Shown here in pieces: positions 39,199-46,662 of a DNA stretch of 58,447 bases. The notes beneath the pieces are model-generated. The model was not told the origin of the DNA, searched no databases, and saw only the letters and a list, made by a program, of their open reading frames with translations. A program made the position numbers and the translations under genes. Source of the stretch: a virus; IMG/VR virus record IMGVR_UViG_3300042934_000463, positions 1 through 58,447 of that record. One strand, 5' to 3'. Every line of letters begins with the position of its first letter. Position 1 is the first letter of the stretch.

Positions 39199-39733
39199 CC
39201 CCCATGAAGAATTAGTAATGGATATTAGGAATCAAGGTGTAACTGATCTACTGGAAACAATATTGAAGATAGATGATAAGAATTATATGGATTTTATTAA
39301 TGACGCTATTGATATACTGCCCATTGGATTCTTTATACAACCTGCAAGTTCTTCGGGCAAGTATCATCCTGATTATGCAGCAGGTCTAGGAGGTCTTGTT
39401 AAGCATACTAAGGCTGCTTGTTTATATGCTGAGATATTATTCCCTATATATAGGTTCAAGGCCTCAACAAAGAATAGTATAAGGTGTGCATTAGTATTGC
39501 ATGATATAGCTAAGCCTGATAAGAACCATCCTATATTAGCTAAATTGATACTAGAGCCTCTAAGAAATAAATATGGTAAGATATTTGATGAGGTTATCCC
39601 CTTAATAGAATCACATATGGGGCAATGGGATAAGTATGGCAAACTACCTACCCCTATAACTGAAGCTCAGAAGTTTGTCCATCTATGTGATTATCTGGCA
39701 TCAAGGAAAGAATTAAATATTCCCATAAGGTAG
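39176..39733 (+). CDS. HD-domain phosphohydrolase
   Basis: 185 residues. The HD metal site is complete: His in KHTKAACLY (about 80), HD in VLHDIAKPDKN (about 111-112), a later His in ESHMGQWD, and Asp in HLCDYLASR. The family includes nucleotidases and 3'-5' exoribonucleases of the YhaM type. In this nucleotide-rich genome a (d)NMP phosphohydrolase role is plausible, but the substrate cannot be read from the sequence. Confidence 0.85.
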   Translation: MRKKKVNSPHEELVMDIRNQGVTDLLETILKIDDKNYMDFINDAIDILPIGFFIQPASSSGKYHPDYAAGLGGLVKHTKAACLYAEILFPIYRFKASTKNSIRCALVLHDIAKPDKNHPILAKLILEPLRNKYGKIFDEVIPLIESHMGQWDKYGKLPTPITEAQKFVHLCDYLASRKELNIPIR

Positions 39734-39743
39734 GTGATTTGGT

Positions 39744-40001
39744 ATGGGTTTTGCTAGACAACAAAGAAGGAAACAAGCCAGAAAAGAAGATAATGATGTA
39801 ACTAAGGAATTAAGAGACCTACAAAAATTACCCTTGAATGAATTTGCACAAACTATATATGACCAGATGATTAGTGAACATTTTAAGATCAGGAACATTA
39901 TAATTGAAGCTTTAAAGGAGACCAAAGGCATTGGCCCTAAAAGGATTCAACAAATTCTGGATAAGTATGAAGTTAAATATAAAGAATATTTAGAAAAATA
40001 G
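39744..40001 (+). CDS. Small basic protein with helix-hairpin-helix motif
   Basis: 85 residues. A very basic N-terminus (ARQQRRKQARKE) and a C-terminal helix-hairpin-helix (TKGIGPKRIQQILDKY) that contacts DNA without sequence preference in other proteins. The order is like that of mIHF-type nucleoid proteins. Probably a DNA-binding accessory factor. Confidence 0.7.
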   Translation: MGFARQQRRKQARKEDNDVTKELRDLQKLPLNEFAQTIYDQMISEHFKIRNIIIEALKETKGIGPKRIQQILDKYEVKYKEYLEK

Positions 40002-40012
40002 GAAAATGTTCG

Positions 40013-40041
40013 TTGACATAGTTCTAGCTGTATGGTAATAT
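40013..40041 (+). promoter_or_regulatory. Replication-region promoter (TTGACA-17-TAATAT)
   Basis: TTGACA 40013-40018 followed by TAG, TAATAT 40036-40041, 17-base spacer. One of three near-identical promoters in this region. Confidence 0.72.
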
Positions 40042-40092
40042 ATTAATGTAATCAAAAAAATTAATTTTTTAAAATATGAGGAGGAAACAAAA

Positions 40093-40665
40093 ATGGCAAA
40101 GGCAAAGGCAAAATGGTTAGAGGAATCAAGCAACAAGGAATTACTGGAAATTGTAAAGGCAGGTATATCTGGGGATGAAGCTGCAGGAAAGAAAGCTCCA
40201 AAGGCTGTTGATGAATTATTAGAAAGAACACCAGACACAGATGGGGAAGTATCAGTAGAGGAAGCATTAGCTAACCTAGAAGTAGCAACTAATGTGGTTA
40301 AAGCTGCATACCAAGCTGAATTAGATGCAATGGATGGAGATCTAGGTGATACTGAAGAAGGCGGCGAAGATGAAGAAGAAGGAACACCTTCATTAGCTGA
40401 TATGTCCAAGAAAGAACTTGTTGAAATAGCTAAGGAATTAGGAATCAAGGGAGCTAAGAAAAAATCACAAGAGGAGCTAATCAAATTAATTGAAGAAGCT
40501 CAAGGTGAAACTGAAGAAGAAGATGGGGAAGATGATGTAGACTATTCTGAAATGTCTAAGAAAGAGCTAATAGCTGAATGTAAGGATAGAGGACTTAAGG
40601 TAAATAAAAAGGACTCAACTGAAAAATTAATAGCTGCCCTAGAAGCTGATGATAAAGACAAATAA
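40093..40665 (+). CDS. Acidic protein with two SAP/Rho-N-like domains
   Basis: 190 residues. A helical N-terminal half is followed by two ~35-residue helix-extended-helix units, LADMSKKELVEIAKELGIKG (about 102-135) and YSEMSKKELIAECKDRGLKV (about 152-186), joined by Glu/Asp-rich linkers. Such domains bind nucleic acid. The same design is seen in the ssDNA-binding-like protein at 51070. Strong AGGAGGAAAC site and its own promoter suggest high expression. Confidence 0.75.
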   Translation: MAKAKAKWLEESSNKELLEIVKAGISGDEAAGKKAPKAVDELLERTPDTDGEVSVEEALANLEVATNVVKAAYQAELDAMDGDLGDTEEGGEDEEEGTPSLADMSKKELVEIAKELGIKGAKKKSQEELIKLIEEAQGETEEEDGEDDVDYSEMSKKELIAECKDRGLKVNKKDSTEKLIAALEADDKDK

Positions 40666-40685
40666 TATCCTTTAAGGGACATAAT

Positions 40686-40712
40686 GGGAGGCTTAGGCTT
40701 CCCTTAATTTTT
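40686..40712 (+). terminator. Intrinsic terminator
   Basis: GGGAGGC TTAG GCTTCCC stem-loop (one G-U) followed by TTAATTTTT. Confidence 0.75.
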
Positions 40713-40735
40713 ACAGAAAGGAGACTTAGTATAAA

Positions 40736-40942
40736 ATGGATAAACTAATATATCCAAATAAGGCTAAACCCATATACTGCCCTGAGCTGGGAACCTATTA
40801 CCCCTCAGCTAGTAACTGTGCAAAGACATTAGGAATTAGCCTACAAAATATCCGAAAGGTGTTAAAAGGTGATAGACAGACTTGCCATGGTTACCATTTC
40901 GAATATGCGCCAGAGGAGGTCCAGGATAAGGGGGAAGAATAA
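40736..40942 (+). CDS. Small NUMOD1-like helix-turn-helix protein
   Basis: 68 residues. TYYPSASNCAKTLGISLQNIRKVLKG, ending GYHFEYA, matches the NUMOD1/IENR1 DNA-binding module normally found on homing endonucleases. No nuclease domain is attached. It may be a remnant of a homing endonuclease or a small regulator. It is located just before the primase/helicase gene. Confidence 0.7.
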   Translation: MDKLIYPNKAKPIYCPELGTYYPSASNCAKTLGISLQNIRKVLKGDRQTCHGYHFEYAPEEVQDKGEE

Positions 40943-40945
40943 ATC

Positions 40946-42910
40946 ATGGGTGATAAGAAGGTCCAATTCCTAAAAGACATATATTCTAAACAGTGTGAAA
41001 ATGGGGACTATATAATCTTATCAGCTAAAGGACTGGATACTCCTTGGAAAGATGTGGCTATCCCTTATAATGATAAGACTATTGATAAAAAGTTAGATGG
41101 GTTTTTTAAACAGTACCCCACTGAAGACTATGATCTCTATTGGTCTCCAATGCCATACGCAGGACCTAAGAGAAGACTAGATAATTCAATAGAAAGTAAA
41201 TTCCTAGTACAGGATATAGATGAGTATGATAATCCTATGTCCATTGAACCCAAACCAAGCTACCTATGGGAATCATCTCCTGGAAAGTATCAGGGAATAT
41301 GGGAGCTTGATAGGTATATACCAGAATCTGAATATACACCCTTAAACAAAGCTTTAGCTGAGTCTATTGGTTGTGATGATTGTTTCGACTATTGTCATGT
41401 ATATAGAATACCTGGAAGTATAAACCATAAGTATAAAAATAACCCAAAGGTTAAATCTCCACAACATACTAACATGATCTATAAACCTAAGAATCTTAAA
41501 AAACTTCTAGGTGTAAATCATAAACAAGAAGAACCCACTGGAGATATAGATTCTAATGATCTAACTGAGAGAGGTATATATGCTAAATATAATATCCCCC
41601 AAAAGGTCAGAGATTTATTAGCTCTAACAGACATTACAGGTATTGACAGAAGTGATACCATATGGTATATTGAAAATAAGCTACATGAATTAAAGATGAC
41701 CCCCAATGAGATTATTTACCTTGTGAAAAATTCATCCTTTAATAAATATAAAGGGAGACATGATGAAGATAAAAGGCTTAGAAATGAGCTGGATAAAATC
41801 ATTAGTGGGAAGATTGAAGGTAAGATACAAAAAATGGAAGAATCCCAACTTAGAGTAGATTCCTACTTTGATGTAATGGGGAATCAAAGATCCTTTCCAG
41901 GATGGCTAATTGAAGGATTCTGGGGAAGAAGATCACATGGGATTGTAGCTGGTCAACCTAAAGTATTTAAGTCTACATTTACTCAGGATCTAATAATATC
42001 AGTAGCCTCAGGAAGACCCTTTCTAGGGAAATATAAGGTATTAGAACCTGGACCTGTGATATTAGTTCAAAATGAAAATGCTGATTGGATACTTAAGGAT
42101 AGAACTGAAAAATTAATTAATCATAGAGGATTGGTGGGTAAAGCTAAGATAAGGAATAGCCATATATTAAATGTTGATTTTCCACCAGAATTGCCAATAC
42201 ACTTCATTAACCAACAAGGATTTAGTTTTGATAATGACTCTCATAGAAAACAATTAGAAGATATGATTGTAGAAACTAAACCTGTGTTAATAGTATTTGA
42301 CCCATTGTATTTAATGATTAATGGAGACTTAAACAGTGCTTCTGAATTAGGTCCAACACTACAATGGTTATTACATCTAAAGAACACCTATAACACTGGA
42401 GTCATGGTAATACACCATTATAATAAAGGTGGAAATGCCACTCAAGTAAGAGGTGGTCAAAAGATGTTAGGTTCAGCTATCCTACATGGTTGGGTAGAAT
42501 CTGCTTGGTATTTAAAAAGAAGTGATGATGATCTAGAAGAACCTGATGAGGATATAGAGGATTTTGATAAACAATCTGATGTGCCTTCCAAGGTAATCAT
42601 GGATAGAGAGTTCCGTCTTGCAGGAACATTCCCACAAATACAATTAGAAATAGCAATGGGTAAGCATGGAGATCCTTATTATCATGTAGATGTAACAATG
42701 CCAGATAAGGAAGATAGGCCTAGTAATAAAGGTAGCCAAATCGAAAAGGATATTATAAACCTGATTGAATCACAAAGTGTTCCAGTAACTAAAGAAGATT
42801 TGAGGGAAAGGCTGGGATTAAAACATAAACAAATAAATGTGGCCTTGGATAAATTAATCCAGGATAAAAAAATCTCACCTACTAAAAATGGTTTTACTCT
42901 TTACAAATAA
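40946..42910 (+). CDS. RepB-like primase / RepA-type replicative helicase
   Basis: 654 residues. Residues ~75-185 resemble the RepB/archaeo-eukaryotic primase fold (LVQDIDEYDN, SYLWESSPGKYQGIWEL, HVYRIPGSINHKY). Residues ~318-560 are a RecA-fold helicase: Walker A GQPKVFKST at 336-344, Walker B VLIVFDPLY, and the H-motif VMVIHHYNKGG. The C-terminal 60 residues are a winged helix (VTKEDLRERLGLKHKQINVALDKLIQ). This should be the main replication fork enzyme. The stop overlaps the next promoter. Confidence 0.88.
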   Translation: MGDKKVQFLKDIYSKQCENGDYIILSAKGLDTPWKDVAIPYNDKTIDKKLDGFFKQYPTEDYDLYWSPMPYAGPKRRLDNSIESKFLVQDIDEYDNPMSIEPKPSYLWESSPGKYQGIWELDRYIPESEYTPLNKALAESIGCDDCFDYCHVYRIPGSINHKYKNNPKVKSPQHTNMIYKPKNLKKLLGVNHKQEEPTGDIDSNDLTERGIYAKYNIPQKVRDLLALTDITGIDRSDTIWYIENKLHELKMTPNEIIYLVKNSSFNKYKGRHDEDKRLRNELDKIISGKIEGKIQKMEESQLRVDSYFDVMGNQRSFPGWLIEGFWGRRSHGIVAGQPKVFKSTFTQDLIISVASGRPFLGKYKVLEPGPVILVQNENADWILKDRTEKLINHRGLVGKAKIRNSHILNVDFPPELPIHFINQQGFSFDNDSHRKQLEDMIVETKPVLIVFDPLYLMINGDLNSASELGPTLQWLLHLKNTYNTGVMVIHHYNKGGNATQVRGGQKMLGSAILHGWVESAWYLKRSDDDLEEPDEDIEDFDKQSDVPSKVIMDREFRLAGTFPQIQLEIAMGKHGDPYYHVDVTMPDKEDRPSNKGSQIEKDIINLIESQSVPVTKEDLRERLGLKHKQINVALDKLIQDKKISPTKNGFTLYK

Positions 42911-42928
42911 AACTATTAATGATATAAT
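42900..42928 (+). promoter_or_regulatory. Promoter overlapping the primase/helicase stop (TTTACA-17-TATAAT)
   Basis: TTTACA 42900-42905, TATAAT 42923-42928, 17-base spacer; starts the nucleotide-metabolism unit. Confidence 0.7.
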
Positions 42929-42960
42929 CTAATTATCATAATCGGAAGGAAAGAGATGTT

Positions 42961-43422
42961 ATGAATATATATTTAAACTTCGAGGAGGGAATGGTTAGGA
43001 TAAAAAAATATGTAGTGGTTATAGTTATGAGAAGTAATAAAAAGGAAAAGATCCTTTATAACTCTGGACTACAATATTTTTATACTGAAGCTTCCAAAAA
43101 TCTTTATGTTAGAAGTATAAAAGAGAAATTTAAAGGTTCCAATTTAGAGGTTCATGATGTAGATATATATCAAGCCCATGCCCCTGAATCAGATACAAAG
43201 GTTAGAGGAAAATATTGGTGTCCCTATTGCCAAGGATATCACAAATATAAGAAGGATGGCTACTCAGGTTATTTAAGATGTGAAATTTGTGGTATGTCAG
43301 ATGGTGACTTCTATGTTAAAACTTATAATCATTTATGGTCAAAGACTGGAATTAAAACAACTGTATCAACAGTTCCAGTTGAAAATAAATCCACTAAAAA
43401 GAGGAGAGTGAAGAGAAAATGA
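42961..43422 (+). CDS. Hypothetical zinc-ribbon protein
   Basis: 153 residues. YWCPYCQGYH and YLRCEICGMS form a two-CxxC zinc ribbon at about 86-115, and the end is strongly basic (TKKRRVKRK). The ATG at 42961 has only a weak ribosome site, and an internal ATG at 42991 sits too close to GAGGAGGG. A nucleic-acid-binding role is likely. Its stop overlaps the dNMP kinase start. Confidence 0.65.
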   Translation: MNIYLNFEEGMVRIKKYVVVIVMRSNKKEKILYNSGLQYFYTEASKNLYVRSIKEKFKGSNLEVHDVDIYQAHAPESDTKVRGKYWCPYCQGYHKYKKDGYSGYLRCEICGMSDGDFYVKTYNHLWSKTGIKTTVSTVPVENKSTKKRRVKRK

Positions 43423-43946
43423 TAATTTGCACTGGAATGGATAATACGGGTAAAACTACACTATGTAATAAGTTAAAGATTCATTATGGATTAGAACTTA
43501 AAAAATCCCCTGGGCCTATATCTTACCCTGAACAAAAAGAATGGATGATGGAACAAGCTTTGAATAGTTTAGTATCTAATGAAGAAGTTATATATGATAG
43601 GTTCTCATTTATGGAAGAAATGGTATATGGTACTGTGTTAAGAAATGGCACATTATTTGATTTTAATTCTGAGGTAGTTAAAGCTGTTGCAGCTACTAGG
43701 CCTCAAATTATATATACTAGACCCCCAAGAAAAAAGATCTTTAACTTTGGTGATAGAGAACAGATGAAAGGTGTTGTTGACCAAAAGGAAGAGTTACTCA
43801 ATGCCTATGATGAATTAATATTTAATATGATATCAAAGGGATGGTTGGTCCATGTATATGATTATACAGAACCTGCAGCTCTTGAAAAATTAATGGAAAA
43901 GATAAACATGACCTTATTACTAAAAACAAAATTGGGAGGAATTTAA
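43419..43946 (+). CDS. Deoxynucleoside monophosphate kinase (thymidylate kinase-like)
   Basis: 175 residues. The P-loop is GMDNTGKTT at 6-14, and the DR motif (IYDRFSFMEE, about 62-71) and LID-like region fit the thymidylate kinase family. The enzyme adds a phosphate to a dNMP. Given neighbouring enzymes it may act on a modified dNMP. It overlaps the zinc-ribbon gene by four bases. Confidence 0.8.
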   Translation: MIICTGMDNTGKTTLCNKLKIHYGLELKKSPGPISYPEQKEWMMEQALNSLVSNEEVIYDRFSFMEEMVYGTVLRNGTLFDFNSEVVKAVAATRPQIIYTRPPRKKIFNFGDREQMKGVVDQKEELLNAYDELIFNMISKGWLVHVYDYTEPAALEKLMEKINMTLLLKTKLGGI

Positions 43947-43947
43947 T

Positions 43948-44601
43948 ATGAATATTACACATGCAACTGAGGAACAAATAATAGGGGATAAATTACAAGC
44001 CATATTTAAAAGACAAAGTGAACTAATGGAGAAGTACCATGACATTGAAGCTAGATCTGGACTATTACAGACACCCTTCGTACCTGTGAATATTAATGAC
44101 AAAAGGGGTCAAGCTAGAATTAAGGATTTTGCATGGAGGTTGACTGAAGAATTAGGAGAAGCTCTGGATGCCCTATCACATGAAGAGCATTTTCAGGAAG
44201 AACTTATTGATGGATTGCATTTTCTAACAGAGTTGACAATACTAGCTGGGAAGGATTATAATAGTATTATACCTAACACTATAGATGTAGAAAATATAGA
44301 AGGAGACTATCTAGATAAACTTCATGCCATAGCAACAATAAATTATATAAGTACCCATCTAGCTGATAATATAATGATCTTCATAAGAGAACTTGGCATG
44401 ATGTGTAATTGCCTCAAAAATAAACCTTGGAAACAATCTCAAATGTTAACTGACATGGAAGCTTTTAATACTAGGTTATATAATACATGGGTAGCTTATA
44501 TAGGAATACTAGAAGAATCTGGATTATTATCAGAAGATATAGCTAATATATATTTGAAAAAATCTCAGGTAAACCAATTCAGACAAAGAAGTAATTATTA
44601 A
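43948..44601 (+). CDS. All-alpha NTP pyrophosphatase (dUTPase/dCTPase-like)
   Basis: 217 helical residues. WRLTEELGEALDAL and FQEELIDGLHFLTEL give the E..E and E..D metal-binding pattern of dimeric dUTPase-like all-alpha pyrophosphatases. Such enzymes hydrolyse dUTP or dCTP to the monophosphate. In phages with altered cytosine, a dCTPase supplies dCMP and keeps dCTP low. Which substrate is used here cannot be decided from the sequence. Neighbours are the dNMP kinase and thymidylate-synthase-like genes. Confidence 0.75.
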   Translation: MNITHATEEQIIGDKLQAIFKRQSELMEKYHDIEARSGLLQTPFVPVNINDKRGQARIKDFAWRLTEELGEALDALSHEEHFQEELIDGLHFLTELTILAGKDYNSIIPNTIDVENIEGDYLDKLHAIATINYISTHLADNIMIFIRELGMMCNCLKNKPWKQSQMLTDMEAFNTRLYNTWVAYIGILEESGLLSEDIANIYLKKSQVNQFRQRSNY

Positions 44602-44612
44602 GAGGTGATGTA

Positions 44613-45359
44613 ATGCTAATAAGGGAATACCAAAACTTTGATGAGCTATTCCTAAAACTGAATCAAGAAATTATATTGAATCCAGAGGAATGTATGGACT
44701 ATACTCAAAATATCCAAGGATTCATGGAAGACCTAATCATTACTTGTCATGGACATGGCTGTACCTTAGACTTGGGTGATTTTGGTTATAAGGTTGGTAA
44801 ATGGGGACATTTATTAAGATCCTATATTGACTACCCACAACTTCTTGAATTTAGGGAAAAGCTTCAAACAATAAGTGGTATGTCATACACATATTACTTC
44901 AATAGGAAAAAGGCCACTAATGGCTCATGCCTCATAGCTGTGGTTATGACTAGACCCAAAAGAAAAGGCCCATGGAAACACATGAAGATCATGTATAGAG
45001 TATGTGAATTACAAAAGAAGTTTGCAGCAGATTTGGTTTTAATAAACAGATTCATTGAAGAATTACCCCAAGAATGTTGTGAGATTGATGAAATTACCTT
45101 CCATATGTCTCAAGCTTATTTATCAGGTATGTTTATAAATGGCTACTTTGAATATTTCAAGGTTGATAGAAAAATTATTGAAAAGAGTAAACATCCATGG
45201 CATAGAACTCTAACTTCAAACTTTAATAGGTTTTTTAAATCTCCTGACCAAATACACTCATACAAAGCTCTTCAAAAGATGCAAAAATTACATTTTGGTA
45301 TGGAAGACTTTGAATCAATACAACTGGAGAAGTTATCAATAGATGAGTACTTTAAATAA
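44613..45359 (+). CDS. Divergent thymidylate-synthase-fold protein, or unknown
   Basis: 248 residues, no clear family hit by eye. The stretch SCLIAVVMTRPKRKGPWKHM followed by KIMYRVCELQKKFAADLVLI runs parallel to the thymidylate synthase core of the gene at 45614 (PCSLGYNFQ ... IMRSCDFATHFPNDVYLS), with the Cys, Arg, Cys, acidic and Asp positions in register. If this alignment is right, the phage has two adjacent TS-fold proteins. Part of the nucleotide operon; overlaps the next gene by 17 bases. Confidence 0.5.
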   Translation: MLIREYQNFDELFLKLNQEIILNPEECMDYTQNIQGFMEDLIITCHGHGCTLDLGDFGYKVGKWGHLLRSYIDYPQLLEFREKLQTISGMSYTYYFNRKKATNGSCLIAVVMTRPKRKGPWKHMKIMYRVCELQKKFAADLVLINRFIEELPQECCEIDEITFHMSQAYLSGMFINGYFEYFKVDRKIIEKSKHPWHRTLTSNFNRFFKSPDQIHSYKALQKMQKLHFGMEDFESIQLEKLSIDEYFK

Positions 45360-45612
45360 TCATATAACTATCTTTGAAGTCTCACCTTGTGGGATAGGAA
45401 ATAAAAACTTAGTTGTAAGAGTGATATGTAGTGAAGCTAAGGACTGGAGTGAAAAACAAATAAGAGATAATTATAAAAGGATTAAAAAACTCATGAAGAA
45501 AAAGAATCATGATTTTAAAGAACTTGATGTATTTATCTGGTATGAAGACCCTACAAAAAATAATTGGCCTGGAGCTAATATCATAATAAATAATAAAGGA
45601 GAGAGGCTGTAA
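45343..45612 (+). CDS. Hypothetical 89-residue protein
   Basis: A small alpha/beta protein (LVVRVICSEAKDWSEKQIRDNYKRIKKLMKKK; LDVFIWYEDPTKNNWPGANI) of unknown function lying between the two TS-like genes and overlapping the first. Confidence 0.65.
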   Translation: MSTLNNHITIFEVSPCGIGNKNLVVRVICSEAKDWSEKQIRDNYKRIKKLMKKKNHDFKELDVFIWYEDPTKNNWPGANIIINNKGERL

Positions 45613-45613
45613 A

Positions 45614-46378
45614 ATGAGAATATATATTGATGTAAATGAAGCTTTTGAAGAAGTTAAAAGAGACTTAATGGAAATGGGTATTGAGGTTAAACCCAAATCA
45701 ATGCAAGATAAGGACATTGAAGGAAACACTGACTATTATACAAAGGAACTACAAAATTATTCATATAGTATATTAGCTGTTAAACCAGAAGATGTTCCTA
45801 GAGTAACACAACCTTGGGCCGATGCTGAATTTGAGGAAAGAGTAATGGATCCAATAGGTCTTAGGAATTACTATGATGATGAAGAACTACTATCTAAGTT
45901 TGGTATTAATGTAGAAAAGTCTGATGAGAAATACACAATTAATCCGGGTAAGGCATATAAGCTAAGAGATGAAGTATGGAATGAGTTTTTACATGATGGG
46001 GAATTTGGTTATACCTATAATGAAAGAATTAATCATTTTAACCAACTAAACCAAATCATCAATAGGATTAAAAAAGATCCAGGCTCAAGACAACTATGGT
46101 TATCTCTTTGGGATCCATCTATAGATCCAGCTCATATTGGGGGTAAGGTAAGAGTACCATGCTCATTAGGATATAATTTCCAAGTAAGAGAGGGTAAATT
46201 AAACATCCACTACATTATGAGAAGTTGTGATTTTGCTACTCACTTCCCTAATGATGTTTACCTATCAATGAAACTATTACAATATATAGCTGAACAAACA
46301 GGCTACCCTGTAGGCTCATTTACACATACCATATTCTCACTCCATGTATATAATAAAGATGTTGAGGGGGTATTCTAA
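45614..46378 (+). CDS. Thymidylate synthase-family enzyme with dCMP-type Asp
   Basis: 254 residues. ThyA core: catalytic Cys183 in RVPCSLGYNFQV, RSCD at 203-206, and H244/Y246 in LHVYN. Two positions differ from dUMP enzymes. The Asn that reads uracil (E. coli N177) is Asp214 here (FPNDVY, eight residues after RSCD), as in T4 dCMP hydroxymethylase, and the Gln before RS is Met. A dCMP methylase or hydroxymethylase is therefore more likely than dTMP synthesis. The start is weakly conserved and the protein is about the usual ThyA length. Confidence 0.78.
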   Translation: MRIYIDVNEAFEEVKRDLMEMGIEVKPKSMQDKDIEGNTDYYTKELQNYSYSILAVKPEDVPRVTQPWADAEFEERVMDPIGLRNYYDDEELLSKFGINVEKSDEKYTINPGKAYKLRDEVWNEFLHDGEFGYTYNERINHFNQLNQIINRIKKDPGSRQLWLSLWDPSIDPAHIGGKVRVPCSLGYNFQVREGKLNIHYIMRSCDFATHFPNDVYLSMKLLQYIAEQTGYPVGSFTHTIFSLHVYNKDVEGVF

Positions 46379-46614
46379 TGAATCATTGTAAAGATGAGGA
46401 TAACAAAAGAACAGAAAAGGTTAGGAACATTGTATGGGGTGATAGTGTTAAAGATGATAAGGTAGCTGTATATATTACCAACTTAAATGGATTAGTTAAG
46501 ACTACTGGATTAAATGTAAAACCTGGAATAGGTTTATATGAAGAAGGTGTATTAATAGCTACTATTGAATATGACCAGAATAAAGGTGAATACTACGCTA
46601 TGCCACCAATTTAA
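46378..46614 (+). CDS. Hypothetical 78-residue protein
   Basis: A strand-rich small protein (DDKVAVYITNLNGLVKTTGLNVKPGIGLYEEGVLIATIEY) of unknown function. Its ATG overlaps the stop of the TS-like gene (TAATG), and a hairpin follows its stop. Confidence 0.65.
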   Translation: MNHCKDEDNKRTEKVRNIVWGDSVKDDKVAVYITNLNGLVKTTGLNVKPGIGLYEEGVLIATIEYDQNKGEYYAMPPI

Positions 46615-46620
46615 AATTTT

Positions 46621-46640
46621 GAGGAGAGTAACATCTCCTC
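46621..46640 (+). other. Perfect hairpin between the 78-residue gene and DNA polymerase
   Basis: GAGGAGA GTAACA TCTCCTC, 7 bp, ending 22 bases before the polymerase ATG and just ahead of its AGGAGG site. There is no T-run, so it is more likely an mRNA processing or stability element, or a decoy ribosome site, than a terminator. Confidence 0.55.
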
Positions 46641-46662
46641 TCTACCATTAGGAGGTAACTAT

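Noticed and set aside
40050-40075. AAAAAATTAATTTTTT palindrome as an operator
   Set aside because: Explained by extreme AT content in a leader; no second copy seen.
39990-40484. Minus-strand open frames opposite the acidic SAP gene
   Set aside because: Ser-rich shadow caused by the Glu/Asp codons of the real gene.
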